From positions 43,042,914-43,106,913 of the forward strand of contig NC_016132.3 of NCBI RefSeq assembly GCF_000005505.3: 64,000 nt of DNA, written 5' to 3'. The stretch comes from Brachypodium distachyon. Taxonomy: Eukaryota; Streptophyta; Magnoliopsida; Poales; Poaceae. A model generated the notes under the pieces. The model was not told the DNA's origin, searched no databases, and was given only the letters and a program-made list of their open reading frames with translations. The position numbers and the translations under genes are program-made. This document shows positions 11,937-22,865 of this stretch, one piece after another; position 1 is the stretch's first letter, and each line of letters opens with the position of its first letter.

Positions 11937-12401
11937 TGCAGCTCTGATCAGTTCTGACTTCTGACTGCGCGCGAGTGAGATTTCTGTTTATCTGCATTTA
12001 GGGATAAGCACCCAAATTATCCAATTATCTATGCTTAAGTAGACTCTTTAGTTGTCGTAGAGAATATATTATAGGAGTAGTACGTGTTGTCACATTCACT
12101 GATATTTGAAAGCTTTTCTTCTTCTTCCTTCTCACCGGGGTTAGCATACTGGTCAAGCACCCCTTAACAAGTCGAAGAAAAAAGTGGAAATTTGTATCAT
12201 CATACCCAAGCACGGTAGTGATCACTTAAACTACTCTAACAGTGATTCCTGGCCTTTTTGTATATAGGCTCGTCAAAGTTTCAAATGAAGATATAATTGT
12301 TTAGAATCATGGGGTATATTAGTCGCATGTGCAAGGTTGACATTGCACCCAGACGGCCGGTCGTCCAGATCTCACTTGTTCGTAGAGCTGCAACTTTGTG
12401 A
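11937..12401. other. 5' flank of the P450 gene
   Basis: Upstream (minus-strand) region of the P450 gene. No clear TATA box at the expected distance could be called. Composition drops abruptly to AT-rich. Confidence 0.4.
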
Positions 12402-12522
12402 TCCTCGGGTATCCTTTGATCCTTTTTAGTTCAACCAACTGAACTAAAAGTTTAAAATGACACAACTTTTTGGAAAACTAATTTATTTGTTTGAACTAAG
12501 CAGGGTCAAAAGACACCTGAGA
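12402..12522. mobile_element. Tourist-like MITE, candidate
   Basis: Imperfect terminal inverted repeats of about 28 bp: the left end has TCGGGTATCCTTTGATCC and then AGTTCAA, and the right end on the reverse strand has TCAGGTGTCTTTTGACCC and then TAGTTCAA. A clear target duplication was not found, so class and edges are tentative. Confidence 0.45.
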
Positions 12523-13196
12523 ATAACTTGGCATGGTTAATAACTTGGCGTCAGACTTTTCATCTTCACTTGCCTTCGAGGTATTATCGTTATTCTTACT
12601 TGTCCGTGCGCCTTTGCTCGGAGCTAGCAGACGGCTCGAAACCGGAAAGGTTCTGCCTCCTCGATGCACAACTCCAAGCGTTGGCGAGAGTTTCCCAGAG
12701 TCAGGCAGTCAGCATAGTGCCGTTGCCCAAGTACGGAAAAACTGTTGTCTGCTCCGGCGACCTCGTGCAAACTGCTTTCGTTCGCACTAAAATAAGGCCT
12801 GCACCTTCAGTTGATATAAAGCCCAGCTCCATCCATAAGCCCAGCCGGAACAAACGTCTGATCGCAACAAACAATGTGCTCCAACGCTCATTTGCTTCCT
12901 GGATCAAATCAGCCAGTCTAAAGTGTGACAGTCACAAAAAGGGGCACCCTATTAAGTTAAGAACTTTCTTAACTCAACTAAGCAAAATCATTTAACTGAT
13001 GGTCGAGTACATTAGAGCATGTCAAATGGGAAAAAAAATGACCTTTCTTTGAAATCTGGCTCACAGATAAACGCAACAGACTCGGTGGCCGATATCGAGC
13101 AAGACACCACGGCACAGTACAGGTGTAGCGGGCGATGCATGAGAACACAAGTAGATCGCCTAAGATAGCAAGAAGTTAATGGAGATGGCACCATTC
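12523..13196. other. Intergenic / 3' UTR of the RGG gene
   Basis: No domain is recognisable. A 155-codon frame at 12528-12995 (plus) has no family signature and is probably chance. The part next to 13196 should be the 3' UTR of the minus-strand RGG gene. Confidence 0.4.
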
Positions 13197-13736
13197 TCAT
13201 TTCCCACATAACTGTGCTTGATCTTCAATTGATGGCCCAGCAATTGGTCTATGGCCCCCTTGGTATCCCCCACGATCACCACTGCCTCTGCCACGACCAC
13301 GTCCACGACCGGCAGGGCTATAGTACCTTTCACCATCAGCCGGCTTCAAGAATTCATTGATGCTGAGGGACTAAGAATAGAAGATACTGGTTAGAACCAT
13401 CCGTTGATGCTTCACCTGAAGTTTGGGTACATAATGTACATACCTTCTTGGCACGCTCGTCTCTTTCAATATTTCCTTTCCTTTTCTCCTTGTCAGAACC
13501 CTACAGCAAACCAAATACACGGGGAGCAACAGCATTAGCTCTGCGACGCGATAGGAAATGAAAGCACAGCACGAACCTACCAGCTTGATGAAGACCTTAT
13601 CAGAATCCTTCTTCACTGAAAGCTGTTGCATTGACCGCAACTCCTTGCCTACCTCAACCTTTCTCTCCTCAGCCTTCAGTGGAAGCAAAGCTTTCCTCTT
13701 CTCCAGTACTTTCTCATATTCCTCCAAGGTCATCTC
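13197..13736 (-). CDS. Last three exons of the RGG gene (HABP4 core and RGG box)
   Basis: Exon 13736-13581 begins in frame (GAG ATG ACC) after ..ATACAG and ends KVFIKL before GTAGGTTC. Exon 13500-13444 encodes 19 residues, GSDKEKRKG..RAKK, between CTGTAG and GTATGT. Exon 13370-13197 begins SLSINEFLKP after TTCTTAG and stops at TGA 13199-13197. The exon order, sizes and residues match the conserved 3' half of plant RGGA/B/C genes, so this part is secure whatever the state of the 5' end. Confidence 0.88.
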
Positions 13737-16700
13737 CTGTATCAAGTCAGTCGAAATAAAAACGTAACTGAACAATGATGGATGATAACAGAATATAGAT
13801 ATCATAATACTGTAGTTTAAGCCTTTTTCTAAAGATAATACTCCCTCCGACCCATATTACTTTGTCGAAATATTACATGTATCTAGGCGCTTTTTAAACA
13901 TAGATACATTCATATTTGGACAAATTTGAGACAAGTAATATGGGTCTCAAGTAATGTGGGTCGGAGGGACCACTGTAGTTTGCATTTTCTTTTGTATCTT
14001 AATTAATGGTTAAGTGCATGATAACAATGATAAAGAATCAGAACATGTAAAATTACCATACGAAACATTTACTCACCTAATTAACCTGCAAGCATCGCAG
14101 AGGCACAATCAAAGAAAAATATAAATGTTTAACTAGTGACAGGAAAAACAGGTGGAAGCCGCGTCCCCACCTCTCCTCTCTCCCGAAGTCTCTCCTTCCC
14201 TTGTTCAGTCGTTGTTCGTCGGTGACGCCTGCTCCCCTTCCCCTCTCCTCCGCCGGCGCCGCCGGCCGGAGTGAGAAGGGAAGGAGAGTACGTGCGATGT
14301 ATAGTGGCGCCATGCCGTTAGCTATCTGTGGGTCGCCGGAACGGAGCCCCGGTGACAGCAGGCCGTGGATTGATGTTGGTGTTGCTCTTTCCGGCGAGGT
14401 CGTTGGAAATGGCTACCCACCTCACCTTCCTCTGCAGGATAGCCTAGCTAATAAGCTCCTGACAGATCTGTGGTCTTCTTGCCCTCTTCTTCCCCCTTCC
14501 GTTCAGACCAAGGTGGCTGGGGCAGAGGTGTTTGGAGATGGTCAGGGACCCGGAGCTGTAGTCCCGTGGTGGGATCTGGTGTTTCCCCATCAGGGGAAAT
14601 CGTTCTCTGAGCCTCCTCGAGGCGACTCCTTCTGGCCAATCTGCGCTACTCCGGGCGGGCCCCATGGCTGGCTCCTGAGATGCTTGCTTCTCCGCGGTGG
14701 TGTCCAGAAGCTTGCTGTGTTAGATTGGATTGGATACACATCTTCGTTGTGGTGGATTCAGATGCGGGCGTTCTGCAGGTTGAGTTGCAGCTGGATATGC
14801 AGAGGTGGTTGGCGAGTTGGCGTTTCAGAAGTTCGACTGCTCGGCGTTCGCCACCCACGCAGCTGCAGCTGAAGAGCCCATATCAGGCACCCATTGCTAT
14901 AGCGACTTTTTTTTCTCCTGGAGTATGTTTTGATTGTTTGCATCACTTCTCCACCAGATGAAAAGAAGATTATGAAGCAGAAGGAGATGTGCTATCTTTT
15001 CCTTCCTGTCAATTGTTTGCAATTTCACCAGATTTTTGGCCTTGTCATCGTGGTGGTGACTGCAAACTCTGGCAAGGTCATCTGGGAAGTTCTGTTCGTT
15101 GCATTTGAGGCAAGTTTTCTGAATTATCAGATGGCCTCAATGCTTGTTGGTGAGGTAGAGCACATCAATCAAAGTCTTTGCTGCAATTGGGTCAGAAATG
15201 GATTTGAAGATGCTTCCGATGAGGATGTTAGAGCCTTTTCATTCGAGTTGATTCGCCGATGGTGGGTGAGAACGTCATCGTCGCTGATCCTCAGGTTCAA
15301 TGGAAAGGACAAGCTGCAACTGAGCACGGTGAAACTTATGAAAATCTACAGCTCGGTTCCTTTCAACCTCAGGTGCACAAGCCTAGCAGATCGCTGGGAG
15401 AGCCACCAGGATACTATAGGTGAGCACACATTGGACTGAGGCCCTCAAAGACTAGGTTGTGGTTGCGCGGCAGAGTTCAGAGTTCTCGACTGATCCGCCA
15501 TCAGGCTCCTTGTGCAGTCTTCCTCGTCCTCCTTAGCAGCATCTTCTTGAGCTTTTCCTTTGTATGTTGCAAATATCTGTACTGGCTAACTTCGCTTGAT
15601 GAAGTTCCTCACCTTGTACCTGGGCCCTAATATATCTTTTATGTTTCCAGAAAAAGAAAAGTTTAACTAGTAGCCAGGAAAGGTAAATAAAGTGACAACT
15701 TATGATAAATAAAACCCAGAGGAAATGGAGGAAAAAGGAGAAAAATATAAAGCATCTCACCAAACCCAATCAATCAACATAAACCGTTAAGCACATACTC
15801 CAAACTTCAATAAGCCATCCTAAGTACTGATCATAATGGAGGACAAACCTAAGTTGAACGTTTCTTCTGTGCATGAGCTTTCTGTCAGACTTCCAATAGA
15901 AAACTATTCTGTCTGGCAGCTTCCAGAATTCACGCAAAGAGAAGTAATGCATGAAAACCTTGATGCTACCACACAACCTATCTATAGGCTGGGTGAAATT
16001 GAGGCTTGCAGTTGACCAACTGTTGGTTGGGTGTGCAAGACTCACTGGATCAGATCAGCCACAGATATTAGTTAGATAAAGAAATAGATAGGCATGGCTG
16101 GGGACTGCTGGTTATAATGAGAACAACGAAATGATGATTCTCTACCAAAAAGAATCATGTAAAACTGCCAACGTTGCAGACTGCCATAGTCTTCACTATG
16201 GACTTCACACTGAGATGAACCGAACAGTACCTGTCATCTTAAAGTAGTGCTGAGAATAGCTCATGGCTTAGAGTTTAGAGTACCAACACAAAAACTGATA
16301 TCCTTTTTCTTTTAAGTACACAAGAACTGAGACTATATCTACATGAAGCGGCAGCCAGGAACAAATAGCACAAACACATCCTCCATTTTCCAAAAAGATA
16401 TACTCTCACACACAGAGATAATACATAACACATGTACTGCAGATTCAAGAGATCAAATCATAACACACACACAAACACACAGATAATCCAACACCATCCT
16501 GAGTTAACCATCTCATTGCATAAATCAAGTTAATAAGAAATATTCAGCTCATCCAGAGTAGGAGGATTCGAGGGATGTATGCTGATATAGTATTTGAGAC
16601 GGCTGCTTTGGTTGCTCAATGGCCTGTACCTGTGCAGCAACCAATCTCATTAGTCACCAGCACACAAGCTCTTAAACAATAACTGCATTATAATCAGCCG

Positions 16701-19700
16701 GACAACCCTAAAAAAGTTAAGGTATGATACGCCATCTGATTCTTTATGACTGATAACAATTTAACCATAGGGACTAAAATATATACTACTAATAAAGCAT
16801 CAAGGGTTTGGTTCAAGTAAACATGCAACATGATACGATATCTATATGTTATATTGGCGAAAGGAAATCTTTTGATACAATAGAAATACTGTAAGAAGAA
16901 GCAATGAAGGTGCCTTTGACAAACCTCTATCTTAGTTCGCAGGAGCACTCCCTCCAGATTTAGTTCTCATCAGCAGGTAGTTGAAGCAGTGGTGGGCCTG
17001 GTAGATTATATAGGATATATGTGATCCTTCAGAGCAATGATACGATAGAATAAAATTGTCAAAATAGTTTCCTATCTATCGGGATAGCTGCAGATAGATA
17101 ATAATAACATGAAAAACAATGCAGCTATTAATTTTGTTGATCAAGCAAAGATAAGAAATTACTGACGGTATATAATTTCGTGAATGGATGATAGAAGTTA
17201 TCCAAGAAGTTTCCAGAAAAGTCCGTGGGCTTCATTGACACAAGTGAAACGCCGAACAAATTTTCTTTCACCGATACAAAAACTGTATCAGTATCCTCAG
17301 AGTACCCCACTATAGCTGCCAGTGACATCGACGGATCAAAGATCAAGAGAGACATATCAAAGATCTCGTGTATGTCAAAGGTCTCATGCAGCGTGCACGT
17401 AGCAACCCTGTCAAAATAGATGCAGTCTCAGATTTCGAATCTCGGGTACATGAATACAGCGAGCCCAACACCGCCATCTCTGGCAATGATCCGGCTGCAT
17501 CCGTTGTGGATGTCCGCATACTCGTGCTTCTTGATGACAACTGGCTATCCAAATCAAACTTGAGTATCCCATCCCCATCCCCAGCCAGCCACCAGTAAAG
17601 AAAATTACCAACAAGGGTGCAGGGGACATCGGTAACAACATGACCAGTACATGGCTCTGCATCCCCAAATGCCGGTCTCCGAGGAGTAGATGCGGACGAA
17701 ATTCTATAGTGCCGGTAATTTCTTATCTTTGCTTGATCAGCAAAATTAATAGCTGCATTGTTTTTCATGTTATTATTATCTATCTACAGCTATCCTGATA
17801 GATAGGAAACTATTTTGACCAATTTATTCTACCGTATCATTGCTCTGAAGGATCAAGTATATCCTATATAATTTACCAGGCCCACCACTCCTCCAACTAC
17901 CTACTGATGAGAACTAAATCTGGAGGGGGTGCTCCTGCGAACTAAGATAGAGGTTTGTCAAAGGCACCTTCATTGCTTCTTCTTACAGTATTTTTTATTG
18001 TATCAAAAGATTTCGTTTCGCCAATATAACATATAGATATCATATCATGTTGCATGTTTACTTGAACCAAACCCTTGATGCTTTATTAGTAGTAGTACAT
18101 ATTTTAATCCCTATGGTTAAGTTGTTATCAGTCATAAAGAATCAGATGACGTATCATACCTTACCTTTTTTAGGGTTGTCCGGCTGATTATGATGCAGTT
18201 AATGTTTTGTGATGTTTAAGAGCTTGTGTGCTGGTGACTAATGAGATTGGTTGCTGCACAGGTACAAGACATTGAGCAACCAAAGCAGCCGTCTCAAATA
18301 CTATATCAGCATACATCCTCGAATCCTCCTACTCTGGATGAGTTGAATATTTCTTATTAACTTGATTTATGCAATGAGGTGGTTAACTCGTAGCAAGAGG
18401 ATGGTGTTGGATTATCTCTCTCTGTGTGTGTGAGAGAGAGACTTGTTACTTTGTGAACTGTCTACCTGTTGTTCTGTCCTTATTAGTGTGTTACGATTTG
18501 TTCTCTTGAATCTGCAGTACGTGTGTTATGTATTATCTCTGTGTGTGAGAGTATATCTTTTCGGAAAATGGAGGATGTGTTTGTGCTATTTGTTCCTGGC
18601 TGCCGTTTCATGGAGATATAGTCTCAGTTCTTGTGTACTTAAAAGAAAAACGATATCAGTTCCTGTGTCGGTGCTCTAAACTCTGAAGCCATGAGCTATT
18701 CTCAGCACTACTTTATGGTGTTGCGACCATAGTTTTGATGGCTGTGAGCGCAAGTTTTACACACAGTTTAAAATTCAGCGGTGTAAAATAAGCTGATGCA
18801 AAGCTTCAGTGAAAACTAGGATGCCTTAATGAAAATTTTCATGCAATGAAATTCTAGGACCTGTATTATATGAATAGATTCATCTAATAGTTCATACTTG
18901 TGAGATTGGCATTTGCTACAGAACTTAAATAGTCGTACTGGAATTATGGTCATATGTCTTGCATGTAGCAGCCGTTTTTATTCTTAGTGCTTTAAGATTT
19001 TCATTTTGCAATGAATACCTACTGTCTAAAACCTGGCGTCACGCTGTCTTAGCCGGCGTGGATGGAGGACAATTCAGGCGAGCAGGTGCTAGGTACCGTG
19101 TTCCTGCGGTTCCTATCCAAAAATAAAATAAACAAACCTGGATTTTTCACCTGGTTTTTGGCTGCCACGCTGGCACTTTGACCCGGCTTGACCGCCATTA
19201 TTAGTCTCTAAACTGAGTGACGATATTTTAAAAAACACCCACTGAGTCAGTTTCTTTTAACAAAATAAGGTCCACAGCTGAACAGGGTCCAAACATAATT
19301 CATAGTAACCTGCACACTTTTGGAGTGCAATGACTATTACAATGCTAACGTCGGCGTGCCAAATTTATGTTCAGGGTTGTGCTACAAAATCATAAGCTTG
19401 GCTACAAAACAAACTTAAGCTGGAAAAAGAGAATGCTCAATTCGTGTTTTAGTTGTGTAGCTTTTTTGTATATGCTAAGTTCGTTAGTGAGGCTTATGTT
19501 GTTATGTACTCCCTCCGTCCCATATTAAGTGAGTTTCTATTACATGTATCTAGACGTTTTTTAGACATAGATACATCCATATTTGGACAAATTTGAGTCA
19601 CTTAATATGGGACGGAGGGAGTAGTACATAATATGCGAAGTTTGTTATTTAGCGGTAGATTTCAGAAAACCACATGTATGTTGCAATACTATCAGATAAA

Positions 19701-22700
19701 TATACTTTGGGTTTCCATTTCACAAAGCTATAAGTCCATGTTAAATTACCCTCCTTAACTCCAATACCGGTTAGAACACAACCTCCAACTATTCATACCA
19801 TTTAAATTACCCCCTGATGCACTCAAAAGATGGTTTTCGCATACGTGACAGGTTTTGACCGAATTGACTTCCGCATTTTCTCCTCAATCCTTAGTCAGAA
19901 TGTGCTGAAATTTTAACTGTAGACTAACGACAACATTCCTGATTTTCTGCATTTTTTTCATTTTTTTTGGGAACATATTTTTCGAATTCAAAATTTAAGC
20001 CTCAAACATAATATGTTGCTTTTCTAAGGATTGTTTGCCCAATGAGTCTGAGACTTTAACAGTAGGTTGAGAACAGAATTTTTTATTTTCTCCATTGTTT
20101 TCAGAATTTTCTGGAATGAAAAAACGTTATTTGACTTGGTCAAAACCTGCTACATATGTGAAAACCATCTTTTAGTTGGGTGAGGGGGGGGGGTAATTTA
20201 ACCGATATGAATAGATGGAGGTTGTGACCTAACCGGTATTGGAGTTGAGGAGGGTAATTTAAACTCTGGTTAGTTTAGGGTTGTAATATGGACTTATCTC
20301 TTTCACAAAACCACACATATTATGTATAAGTATCAAAGAACTACCCTTTGTTTCAAAGTGCCCTGACTAACCAGGCTCATTCATCGGAGAGAGGAAATAC
20401 CAGTTATCATCCATGATAATAGAATATAGATGTTTGTGCAGGAGACTGACAGTCTTATTGGCTCAAATCATAACCAAAAGTACATAGAAACATAGAGAAA
20501 TGTATGTTCTTGCTAAAATAGGTTATCATCCGACAAATGTATACGGAGTATATAATACTGAAGAACTCAGCACAAAATCAAGCAGCCTCTACATTATTCA
20601 TTGAGCCTAAAAGGATAAGTTGATTAATTAGTACTTCAGTACAATGACTCCATGCAATCGATAAACCATCAGAACTGATTCACCAACCATTTATTCAAAT
20701 ATAAAAATTTTGGGTCAGATTTTCTTAGGAGAAATGTTATATATCCTTGTCCATATGGTACCAGCACAGAGCATTAGAATATAGCGTAGATGGAAACTGT
20801 ACCTTATCTTCAGGTTCCTTTTCCTCCTCTTCATTTGGCTCCCCCTCCTTGTTCTTCTCAGGTTCCGATTGAGGTAAATCTTCCTGCTTCTTCTCATCCT
20901 CAGTCACGGCAACAGCTCCTTCAGTGTTAACAGCTTCAACAGCTTCCCTAATGAATCATAAAAAACAAAGTTCACATTTGAAATTAAATCAGTCGAACAA
21001 ATCAAGATTGGCTCTAAAATTCATTGAATTCATGCTTTAAAATATGTACCAAAAATCGTTGTTTGAGATTGAAGCCGACCTACATATCGGTCATAAAACA
21101 TTCTCATAAATAATTCATGTGCTAATTTGGTACAAATAAGCATGCTAAAAATACTCACCATCGGTATTGAACAATGTACTATGCGTGCATGAAATTGTAA
21201 ACCAAATATCCAGACTATGATCGACAAAATAAGCTCATTCACAATTTAAACTCATTTAAGTTTACTAGATATGATCATATGACTCATACAATTCATATAC
21301 TTGAGAAATAAGAAAAACAATAATGGAGAATTGTACCTTCCATTTTTCATCAAACCAAAATTATTCATGAATTTTCTACTTTTTATTTCTCTCATATTTC
21401 CCTTTTGTTTGTACAAGTACAACCTTTCATCACTTGTTTCTTCCCTTTATAGTAAGAATATAGAATAAAGGTGACAAAACAGAGGGCAACACACCGGCTG
21501 GCACATTTTTTTTGTCACTTGCATTTGGAAATCACCAACGGTTAGAGCATCAAATCTACATCAGAAATTCATTCCAGATGTTGAAAAACAAGCTAATGCA
21601 CAATAAAAAATAACCATCACGAACTAATTAGTTGTCCCAGATATACTGATCCCTACAAAAGGGAGAAATTAAAGACAACTGAAAGATAGAAATAAATTGG
21701 TTTTTAAGTTCAAGCAACAACAACAAGTCACATGTCTAGTTTCTGAATATCAAAATTGCAGCATATTCTGTGTTTTCTTCAGAGCCTGAATCATCGCGTT
21801 TACAACCTACAAGCACAACACAATAGAAAACGGCAAAATTAGCATGTTATAGTACAATAACATCAACCAATACAAGCCAAGGTTCACTCCCATTTAACCG
21901 AGGACCACCGACTGTCAGCTCAGGCAAGCTGTCAGCCAAGCAATGCCAGTAAAGATGGTGCAAGTTCAGAGAAGGTGCATACTCAGAAAAATCACGTGGA
22001 AGAAGAGAGTCTTAAAGATGGAGCAGAGGGCTTGGATGCTGTTGTCAGCTTGCATAGATGGCTTAGGGACCTGGTTATCTAGCTGTACTTCGTTTATGGC
22101 TCTAGTGAGGTTGGCTAAAGCTAAATGATCAATGTTGTACGCTTGTGAAATATGCAAGAGCACTCAATTGCAATGTAATTTTTATGACAATGCAATGTAT
22201 TTTCTCCAGCATGCTGTCACACAATTTCGGTTTATATTGTTTCTCTGAAACATAATTATATCAGTGAAAAACAGTTAATCTATATCGATGTATATTGTTT
22301 CTCTGCAATCTGAACTATAGTACCAGTTACCATCATTGCCCAGTGTGTAGTTTCAGATGGAAAAGCCACATCATTTTTCATTATTATTCAGGAGCTTTCA
22401 TTAAATAGCTTGGACAAAACTTCATGCTGCTGCTTTTGCACAAAATATTGCCACAGTCCAGTACTCTCTAGTCCAAGCTACTGATAATAACCGAAATCTA
22501 AATGACATGCAAGCATATCTAGTAATCTCTACTAACTTATAATAAAAAATGACTTGCTGATACGTTTGAGAGGTAACTACTATCAATATCACCATCTAAC
22601 TGGTAATAGGTTATACCTGTCAAGTACATTTCCCTTGATCACCTTGTCACTTTCATCATGGCTAGAAATATTTACCTAGAAATTTGAAGTTGGTAACAGG

Positions 22701-22865
22701 ATGTCGATGACCTGAATTCGATGAGAACTAATTAAAATGACAATAATCTGATCATACCACACTAAATGCGGACTCTCCTTGTCCAATATTAGTAATCCTA
22801 AAGCACAATAAGCTAGCTTAGTAAATCAAATATGTAGTTCAGTGCTCTAGAAGGCCGGACTCACC
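13197..22865 (-). CDS. RGG-repeat RNA-binding protein gene (HABP4/PAI-RBP1 type), exons spread over 9.7 kb, 5' end unclear
   Basis: Exons in transcription order: 3' end of exon 1 near 22865, then 22797-22758, 22675-22617, 20947-20803, 13736-13581, 13500-13444 and 13370-13197. All have GT..AG borders and one continuous frame. The protein has an acidic linker (NEEEEKEPEDK), the HABP4 core (TLEEYEKVLEKRKALL, ERKVEV, SMQQLSVKKDSDKVFIKL), GSDKEKRK, LSINEFLKPADGERYYSP and a C-terminal GRGRGRGRG box with GDRGGYQGG. Family knowledge: plant RGGA-C proteins bind mRNA and associate with ribosomes. Two oddities stand out. The Stm1-type N-terminus (NPFDLL) is absent, and the frame entering exon 2 has no ATG between an in-frame stop near 23098 and the donor. 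The tail ends QLCGK instead of the usual QFPSLGGK. It could be a truncated paralogue, a pseudogene, or a gene using a later Met. Confidence 0.75.
13841..13971. mobile_element. Stowaway MITE in the RGG intron
   Basis: The left terminus CTCCCTCCGACCCATATTAC follows TA (13839-13840). The body carries TTACATGTATCTAGGCGC and ATAGATACATTCATATTTGG. The right end GGGTCGGAGGGAC is altered, and a short internal duplication (AAGTAATATGGGTCTCAAGTAATGTGGGTC, shown here only by its halves AAGTAATATGGGT and AAGTAATGTGGGT) lengthens it relative to the 113-bp copy at 19509. Confidence 0.85.
14138..15660 (+). mobile_element. Retroposed 1.5-kb unit with target duplication and A-rich tail
   Basis: The unit is flanked by the direct repeat GTTTAACTAGT at 14127-14137 and 15661-15671; the similarity may extend further (GACAGGAAA against AGCCAGGAAA). 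The plus-strand 3' end is A-rich (CCAGAAAAAGAAAA). These are the marks of target-primed insertion by LINE machinery. The 5' part is GC-rich and carries a 223-codon frame (14201-14872), and another frame runs 14930-15439. Neither has a reverse transcriptase, endonuclease or other motif I recognise. It is either a non-autonomous LINE/SINE-like family member or a retrocopy of a host transcript. Confidence 0.65.
16241..17162. repeat. Left arm of a long inverted repeat
   Basis: This arm matches the reverse complement of 17715-18714 over almost its whole length, for example GGATTCGAGGGATGTATGCT, TCAAGGGTTTGGTTCAAGTA and AAAGATAAGAAATTA, with scattered substitutions and small indels. I estimate over 90% identity by eye. 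No TIR-type terminus or target duplication is obvious at the outer ends, so this looks like an inverted duplication rather than a simple MITE. Confidence 0.85.
17163..17690 (-). pseudogene. F-box-associated domain fragment in the loop of the inverted repeat
   Basis: The minus strand encodes the C-terminal associated region of a grass F-box protein: HVVTDVPCTLVGNFLYWWLA, GDGDGILKFDLDSQ, then in a shifted frame VVIKKHEYADIHNGCSRIIA and ARDGGVGLAVFMYPRFEI, then after a TGA LHETFDIHEIFDMSLLIFDP and AAIVGYSEDTDTVFV. One frameshift (about 17541) and one stop (about 17437) break it, and no F-box is present. Family knowledge: intact members recruit substrates to SCF ubiquitin ligases. This copy cannot make that protein, but its RNA could still pair with relatives. 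Confidence 0.75.
17715..18714. repeat. Right arm of the long inverted repeat
   Basis: Inverted partner of 16241-17162. It is about 80 bp longer because of small insertions, including a GT/GA-rich tract near 18421-18500. The inner boundary lies near GGTAATTTCTTATC (17713) and the outer boundary near CTCAGCACTACTTT (18701-18714). Confidence 0.85.
18715..19508. other. Intronic DNA without recognised features
   Basis: AT-rich intron sequence of the RGG gene (minus) between the inverted repeat and the next MITE. I see no motif or boundary in it. Confidence 0.4.
19509..19621. mobile_element. Intact Stowaway MITE, 113 bp
   Basis: It has a perfect 24-bp terminal inverted repeat beginning CTCCCTCCGTCCCATATTAA and is flanked by TA on both sides (19507-19508 and 19622-19623). 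The internal motif is ATCTAGACGTTTTTTAGACA. It is a textbook mariner-derived MITE and, being unmutated at its ends, the youngest of its family here. Confidence 0.97.
19727..20300. mobile_element. Mutator-type MITE with long inverted termini and 9-bp target duplication
   Basis: The direct repeat TTTCACAAA at 19718-19726 and 20301-20309 brackets the element. The ends form long imperfect inverted repeats of about 150 bp: left AAATTACCCTCCTTAACTCC, AATACCGGTTAGAACACAAC and AAGATGGTTTTCGCATACGT; right arm the complement of AAATTACCCTCCTCAACTCC and AATACCGGTTAGGTCACAAC. The 9-bp duplication and long TIRs define the Mutator superfamily. It has no coding capacity. Confidence 0.9.
20301..20802. other. 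Intronic DNA
   Basis: RGG-gene intron between the Mutator MITE and the acidic exon. No recognisable element or motif is visible. Confidence 0.4.
20803..20947 (-). CDS. Acidic-linker exon of the RGG gene
   Basis: 145 bp, acceptor CATTAG, donor AAG/GTACAG. It encodes a 48-residue acidic segment, EAVEAVNTEG..KEPEDK, which normally sits directly before EMTLEEYEKV in this family. Phase fits the next exon at 13736, implying an intron of 7,066 bp. Confidence 0.8.
20948..22616. other. Intron with an unassigned plus-strand frame at 21861-22082
   Basis: This is intron sequence on the minus strand. On the plus strand a 73-codon stretch ending at TAG 22080-22082 has a protein-like composition (HLTEDHRLSAQ, NASKDGASSEKVHTQKNHV, LDAVVSLHRWLRDLVI). 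It could be a terminal exon or captured gene fragment. I do not recognise the family, and an upstream partner exon was not found. Confidence 0.3.
22617..22797 (-). CDS. Two small upstream exons joined in frame to the RGG gene
   Basis: Exon 22797-22758 (40 bp; ITNIGQGESAFSV) and exon 22675-22617 (59 bp; VNISSHDESDKVIKG) both have GT..AG borders, and the frame runs without stops into the 20947 exon. They do not resemble the RGG-rich middle of the family and I do not recognise them. They may be a divergent replacement 5' part. Confidence 0.5.

Noticed and set aside
10377..11997. Long open frames antisense to and overlapping the P450 gene (up to 312 codons)
   Set aside because: They mirror the GC-rich third positions of the real gene, are Arg/Pro/His rich and contain no domain.
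12528..12995. 155-codon plus-strand frame near a MITE
   Set aside because: No family motif, and it overlaps equally plausible frames in other registers.
15770..16045. 91-codon minus-strand frame next to the inverted repeat
   Set aside because: Plausible-looking composition but no recognised family, no neighbouring exon and no splice support.
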